Positions 58,134-64,000 of a stretch of DNA of 64,000 nt are shown here, piece by piece. The stretch spans positions 2,170,001-2,234,000 of the forward strand of contig WUJK01000006.1 in assembly GCA_011317545.1 (NCBI GenBank), given 5' to 3'. Position numbers and translations under genes: made by a program. Within the stretch, counting starts at the first letter, position 1. Each line of letters opens with the position of its first letter. The stretch comes from Coniella vitis. Taxonomy: Eukaryota; Ascomycota; Sordariomycetes; Diaporthales; Schizoparmaceae. The notes beneath the pieces were generated by a model. The model had not been told where the DNA came from, ran no database searches, and saw only the letters and a list, made by a program, of their open reading frames with translations.

Positions 58134-59415
58134 GATGAGGTGACAACAACTCACGGCACGGCTGTCTTCTAATGGCGACACGATAGCTCCAATCTTGGTA
58201 GCACGGTGGAACCGGGGAGGGGGGCCAGAAGCGAATGGGTGTAAGAGGACATAGCTACAATCTAATGGAATGGCCTATGGAATTCAGGTCCATCAAGAAA
58301 AAGGCCTCGGGAGCTTTGCGCTGATATCGCCAACTGCGCTGATGCTGGAGATAAAAGGAGGATTGAACTGGACCGGACATATGAAAGCGGAAACGTGAGA
58401 ACAGGGTGTTATTCGTAACGGAATTCTGCTGAATGGGGGTCCTGGGGGTGTAGACTGATACACTAGATTTTCATATCACGGCATACCATGGTATAAATCA
58501 AGAGCAATAAGGCTTTCAGCATCTTATCACAGTCGATCTGACTTGGTTCTGGGGGGTTGCGCCGGATGGGAAGCAGTAAGCGCCGATGACTGACCGGCGC
58601 CGGTGACTATAGAGCATGACAATAAATGGTTTTTTTTTTTTTTTTGGTGGTAAACGGTATGAGCTCTTATAGAGCTATCGTATAAATTATAATTATCATT
58701 GGTTTGCGGCGTGTGCAAGCTTTTAATTTTCGAGAGAATCACTTTACCTAGTGGAACTGTGGAAGCCAATAAATACATTTAAGGAGAGTAAAACGACCTC
58801 GGTTTTATGCATTGCAAAATGTAGCATTAAAGTTTCTTGAAATTTTTTGAATCTAGCTTTCTCGTCTCGCCTACGCTCCTTTCTCCCCCCGCTGCATCCA
58901 GTGTCGTCTGGATAAGAAGAAATGCCGTTCGCTCTTCGCGCGCATCTCTGCGTACATGCTCTCCGGCCAAGGCTGTATGCGGACAAGGACATCAACCTCT
59001 GTTGAAACGAGGCTGCATTATCCATCCGCTCAAACCCGCCCGCCTCTGATGGATATCGTCCGTTCATCCATCTATCCATCCATCCACCCGTGTCCGTCCC
59101 TCCACTCACTCACTCACTCACTCATCCACTCGAATTGAAATCAAAATCCGAAAAAGCCAGCTCCAAGGGAGCGATGTTGAACTCCATAACCTCCCAATGT
59201 GCTTTTCAAGATAAAAAATTTCCCTCTTTTCCTGTCCTAATTCTTTTTGTTCCCCTTGGGTATCGATCGTTGAGATGAAAACAAGATGCTGTAACGCTTT
59301 CCCTAGCTGGGTGGGTCAAGGAGTCTCTTAGGGAAAAGAGAAGACTCCCTTCTTTTGCCCCTTTACCTTTTGTGAATATCTTTGTTGAAAAAAAAAAAGA
59401 GAGAGAAAGAGAGAG

Positions 59416-59449
<34 letters not shown>

Positions 59450-59843
59450 TCTCTCCTCCGTATGCCATGATGTCGTTCATTGTTTGTGTTGAAATAAGAA
59501 ATGTTGAATCTCAGTATAACGCCTCAGTTCCCCATCCCCACCTCCACGCTTCCATGCAAAAATACCCATATCGTTAAGGACAGGGTGATTGGTTCAGTTT
59601 GTGTGTTTGTTCGCATCCAACCAGATAGTTCGCGCATGGCGTTCCAGAGCCGCCTGGTGCGTGCATTAGAAAAAAACTGCGTGTCCGCTCCGTCGTGTTA
59701 AATTCAGGTCGTATCAGTCGTCATCCGTTGTATGGAGCCAACATGGTCGTGGCGTTCTTGTTAATGTTGAAATATCGTTCGCGTGTTGTATACATGTCAT
59801 GGTCTAGATGAGCTGGTAAAGGTAGTAGTAATGACCGGTCAGA
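58134..59843. other. Convergent 3' flanks with simple repeats
   Basis: 1.71 kb between convergent genes. It contains T16 (58630-58645), CATC/CACT short tandems (about 59066-59125), and A-tract, GA and GT repeats in a row (59388-59449). No gene-like frame was recognised. Confidence 0.5.
59418..59449. repeat. GT dinucleotide array
   Basis: About 16 GT units directly following a GA-rich and an A-rich tract. Confidence 0.9.
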
Positions 59844-61725
59844 TTACTCCGTAGCGGCAGGCCCGTCCGGTTGCACCTCGACGTCAAGGTCCTTGACCTG
59901 GAGATCGCTGGTAATCTCAAAAATAGTACGCGGTTGGTGGAAATCATTGTTTACTAGTCAACAAAGTTAGCTTGGGCCGCCACCTGACCACTCTGGCCGT
60001 GTGTGAAGGGCCGGTGTGTGACTCACCAATGTTGACAAGGTACCATTCCCTCATCATGCGCTCGAGCAGAATGCGGCTAGGGCTTCCGGCATCAAAACAT
60101 CTGGCCCAGTCCATACCGAGCTGGAAAGCTTCGTCCTTCCAGGCAAGGAAGCTAATGGACTCGACAATAGTGGGCTGCACAATCTCCTTGCCAGGGAAGA
60201 CTCCCCATGTGACAGCATTCGGTCCTTCTGAGGGAGTGTTCGTCTTGAACTCGCCTGACTTGGTGGTGGCGTAGTATGTCAAGTCGGGGTTTTTCTCGAT
60301 GCGGGAAATCAGCTCGGGAAACACGTCTGGGGAGACAAAGAGCTCGACGTAAGCCTTTTGATAGACGAAGCCGTTCCGGGGGCCCCATCCGTGAACCGGA
60401 TGGTCCGACCTGACACCGTTGACCGCGGGCTGCGAATTGATGGTGATCAAACCTCTGCTGTTGAGATCAATCAGATCAGCAGTGATGGGGCTCGCTTCCC
60501 CTGTAAGTGGCGCCTCACTCCAGGGAAGGCTGTCCAGCTCCTTGTTCAGGTACTTGAGGAACACATTGGATATGTCCTTGATGGACCTGGGCTCGCCCCA
60601 CTTTTTGCGGTTTTGCTCGTTGGTTCCAGTCAGGCCGATGCCATAGGCGTCCAGCTCACCAAAGGCAGGGGAGCGTGAGTCGCCCCAGCGGCCGTTGGGA
60701 AACTCATCCCAATCCATGGTGCGGGAAATGTACGACTTGTTCCTGTTGCGCCAGAAGATGGGGCGGACGTCCTCTTGTCGCCTGCCCAGGGCAAGAGACT
60801 GCTTCCACGGCAGAGACTGGCGGACGGGGGTGCGCTCTGACGGCATCCAGTCCAGCTCCTCGAGGACCATGCGCGTGGCCTGAGCAAGGTTCATGGTGTA
60901 AAAGTGCAAATGGGCAATGCCAGCGTTGACAATCTTGCGGCACATGTCGGCCACCAGTGTCTTGCCGACGTCCCGAACAGCAACATCGTCGTTCTTGACA
61001 GGCTCCAGAGCAGCCATAAACTCGTCGGGAACACGGCAGTTCATGTGGTGGGCCCTCCTCAGGAAGCTGGCGTAGGTGGCAATAGGCATAATGCCCGGGA
61101 GAATGGGCACGTCAATGCCTCGCGCACGGACCTTGCCGACCCATCGCAAAAAGTTGTCGACATCGTAGAACATTTGTGTGACAATGAAGCCGGCGCCAGC
61201 GTCGACCTTCTCTTTGAGGTGGTCCAGCAGGGATTCTTCGTCCTTGTTGTCGTCACAGCCTTCAGGGTAGCCAGCGACGCCAATGTCGAAATGGTCGTGG
61301 TATGTCTTGCGGATATGCGCCACCAGGTCCTTGGCGTATGTGAAGCCATCATCGGCAGCCTCCCATTTCTCCTTGTCACGGGGTGGGTCGCCTCGGAGTG
61401 CGAGGATGTTGGTGCAGCCTGCCTTGTAGGCTCGCCGTAGTGCATCGTCGACCTTTTCCTGGCCCATGTCGGTGCAGGTCAAGTGCATGCAGGTTTCCAG
61501 GCCAAAGTAGGCTTGTGCCTGGTTGACCATTTCGCAGGTGAGCTCGGCCACACGGCCACCAGCGCCCCAGGTGATGTCGATGAACTTGGGGCCGAAATGG
61601 TCCATGCGCTCGATACGGTCGTAAAGGTTCTGGACACCGGTGAGGGTCTTGGGGGGAAAGTACTCGAAGGAGAAGGAGGGCTGACCCGTCCTCTCGGCCT
61701 CGGCCACCATTTCTCTGACGTGCAT
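59844..61725 (-). CDS. MET13: Methylenetetrahydrofolate reductase
   Basis: Exons 61725-60027 and 59953-59844, separated by a 73-base intron (GTGAGT...CTAG), give 602 residues, the normal fungal length. The enzyme reduces 5,10-methylene-THF to 5-methyl-THF, the methyl donor for methionine synthesis; it is FAD-dependent and cytosolic. The catalytic barrel (~1-300) shows SFSFEYFPPKT, FIDITWGAGG, HLTCTDM, ILALRGDPPRD, the downstream QMFYDVDNFLRWV and HFYTMNLAQA. The C-terminal regulatory domain follows (LPWSEAPLTGE, GWGPRNGFVYQK). The splice junction restores NIVNNDFHQPRTIFEI, a conserved family end. Most similar to the Met13 rather than the Met12 paralogue, with modest confidence. Confidence 0.95.
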
Positions 61726-64000
61726 CTTGGCAGACGTGAGCTCTGTGGAGCTAGCACAGATCGTGTGAGAGGTCGAGCTTGTTCGCTAGGGAGTTTGTTG
61801 GAGGGATGATTGTGGTCTGCAGGTAGTGGAATCACCGTCAGCAATGACCGGCCAAGTGTGCATAGAGCGGTGGCAGTCGCTGTGTGTTTGTGACTGAGGA
61901 AGCAAGCAAGCAATTGACGGATATGGTGGGCGTTCGGAGACTTCTCAAAAGGCGCCGAGGGCCGGAGACAGGATACAGGGCCAAACAGCAGGCCGGTTCA
62001 AGGTCGACGATTCGGGGCTGGGCTGGGAAGCTCACTGACAAGGGAGAGCCACAAGATTCCTGGCGCGGCGAGGGCAGAGTGAAGCCGTGCCGTAGCAGAC
62101 CCGAGGCGTGCCTGGTCTATAAGACAAGAGTCAAAAAGAGAGGGGATGGATGCGCAGACTTGGTCGTCACCTTGCACAACAGGGAAAAAGGGCCGCAAGA
62201 GGGGGGACGGGCGGAGGGCGCGCAACTCAAAGTCGCAGGTTGGTGAGAAGAGAGACGGGGCGGCCAGGAACAGAGTAGCACAGGAAAAAAGAGACCGGTC
62301 ACAGAACTTTAGCTTCCAAAGGTTGCTCCGACTCGGCGATGGCGGCGTCGCAGCGTCTTTCCTCCACATTGCGGGCGAGCCATGATCTGTACAATGTACA
62401 AGGTAGTTTCTTCTACTAGTAGTCGAGTCTGCAGGGATCCCCAGTCGCGCGCTGCAGAAAAGGGTCTAGGGATACTGCGAGCCTGTGCGAGGTACCTGGG
62501 TACGGTGACACACTTGCGCTTGCTACGACGAATGATGTACTCCGTAATACTTGTACTTCGTACCGCAGGCCCAGCGCGGATACTACATAGTTTCTAGCAT
62601 CCAAGTAGAAATCTTGCTGTCTTGTGATTCTCCCTCACAAAATACGATACTCGCTGTCTGCGTAGCATGTACTGTGTGTACTTTAGCACATCAGTGGCAT
62701 TCTGTACTATGTAGAACAACGTTTTTTTCCTTATCCGCAATCGCAAAATTTGGCCACTGACTCGATGAGCGGGGTCGTCAAAACGAGGGGCCGATCTGTA
62801 CATGCTAAATGGTAGTACATAGTATGTGAGTATGATGTACTATGTACCTCCACCCCGCTAGTGCCACCCCAAGCTTAGCGTCACCCAGCTTCCTGCCAGA
62901 CAGGAAGCGTACATGGTGCGTGTCGTACTGCATTTGATTACATAACAACGATAAGCAAAGGGCACTCTGCTGTCTTCGCCGCACTCCGGACCGCAACTTG
63001 CCCTAGTAGAGAATGTACCGAGGTACGTCGCGCATCGCCATACCTTCCAGGCATCCATCCCAACGGCCCGAACACTGCGACCGCAATGCATTTCGCGGCA
63101 TCATGACTGGGCCAGCATTATCGTGACTCTGCATTTCCTCTGCAACATTGCAAGTGCCTCCGAGACAGCTGGACAAGGCACATTGGCGGCTCCAACCACT
63201 GGCAAGTGTGCACGTCGTACAGATCTTCCCGTCCTGTCTTGACTTTTTTCTGGGTTGCATTGCAGAAGCGCGTCCGCATCTATTCTCGTGGTATCTGGGC
63301 AAAATATTGCCGTTCCTGGGCTCAGAAACGGCACTCCGAAGGAGTTACACTCCGCACACCTCGTCGACTTTCCCGAGACCGGTAACGCTTCCGTCAGACC
63401 ATGGTTTCTCCTCTTTGGGCAGAGGCGAATGTGGCTACAGCTTTCCGTCGGGACGACAGCAAGCAAGGACGTGAAAAGGCCAGGGAACTTTCAACATCCT
63501 GAGCATGGAAATCACTCTATATAAGTCCATTGCTACAGAGGCTACGAGCGGCCTTCCAGCTAGCACCATGAGCCGGAAAGTCGAGCAGTGACAGAGTGTA
63601 CGTGGTTGGTAGGTACCGACCACTCGTGTCAGGAATCTTGTTTCAAGTTGGTTGGCTACGCTCACTAACTCAGATGCGCACCCCCTTTTCCAACGTGAAG
63701 GTATGAGTGAGTACCGATTGCTACAGCTCTCAACAAACGAAAATATCAATGCGTTAGCAATGGTCGAGGTGGATGAAACCCGTTTCATTCTTATTGGGGT
63801 CACTCTCTATACTCCATGTGCCAAAGCGGCTGTCAAGCACTGGGCTTGTACGAGTCTGTCCATCCGATCTTTTTTCTCCCCCTCTATGCCCAATCTTGGG
63901 TTGAAGGAACCTTCGAGACAGTATCAAGTTGGCCTGCGTTTCGAAACAGGGCCTGTGCTAGTATAACAAGTTACTTTCGGGCTAGAGGAGCATTCTCCAG
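61726..64000. other. MTHFR promoter and right-hand intergenic region
   Basis: 2.27 kb with no recognised gene; open frames are under about 125 codons and overlap on both strands. Several TACTATGTAC-like words cluster here, including an inverted repeat at 62815-62847. Confidence 0.45.
62815..62847. repeat. 10-bp inverted repeat
   Basis: GTACATAGTA (62815-62824) and its reverse complement TACTATGTAC (62838-62847) with a 13-base loop; a related TGTACTATGTA occurs near 62702. Confidence 0.6.

Overview
This 64 kb window is nuclear DNA from a filamentous ascomycete (Pezizomycotina). The evidence is short spliceosomal introns with GTAAGT/GTGAGT donors and CTAAC/CTGAC branch points, a divergent FAS1/FAS2 pair coding the fungal type I fatty acid synthase, Bbc1 and Mrp51 homologues, and large intergenic spaces full of microsatellites. 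The class is probably Sordariomycetes (possibly Hypocreales), but that is an impression only. No rRNA, tRNA, transposon, CRISPR or viral sequence was recognised.

Layout. 1-1563: no gene seen. 1564-2257 (+): small secreted Kre9/Knh1-type wall protein, three exons. 2610-5723 (-): CTF18, the AAA+ large subunit of the alternative RFC clamp loader; two identical MluI cell-cycle boxes lie just upstream. 7497-8735 (+): protein with a bZIP-like basic region but no leucine zipper, behind a long leader. 9902-11644 (-): guanine deaminase with a microsatellite-coded insertion. 12774-19082 (-) and 22954-28678 (+): fatty acid synthase beta and alpha subunits, divergent across 3.9 kb. 28679-34790: 6.1 kb with no convincing gene. 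34791-36277 (+): unrecognised protein with a conserved-looking C-terminal half. 37856-39487 (-): metallo-beta-lactamase-fold hydrolase whose single intron is an in-frame, stop-free microsatellite.

From 41 kb the window is a dense housekeeping block: Bbc1/Mti1-like SH3 protein (41030-44646, -), Rtr1/RPAP2 CTD phosphatase (45993-46901, +), ribosomal protein eS17 (47441-48056, -), mitoribosomal Mrp51 (48550-49944, -), elongation factor 2 (51545-54517, +), an RBM26/27-like PWI-CCCH-RRM RNA-binding protein (55356-58133, +) and methylenetetrahydrofolate reductase (59844-61725, -). The last 2.3 kb show no gene.

Functional links are limited. FAS1 and FAS2 make one alpha6beta6 complex. eS17, EF-2 and Mrp51 all serve translation. 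CTF18 acts in S phase, which fits its promoter boxes. There is no secondary-metabolite or defence cluster. The most unusual material is microsatellite sequence inside genes (an in-frame intron, Asn/Glu-coding insertions, purine-repeat leaders), the zipper-less bZIP-like protein, and stretches of thousands of bases in highly expressed genes that contain no TTA, CTA or TCA codon. Splice sites were placed by eye and checked only for reading-frame continuity and family motifs.
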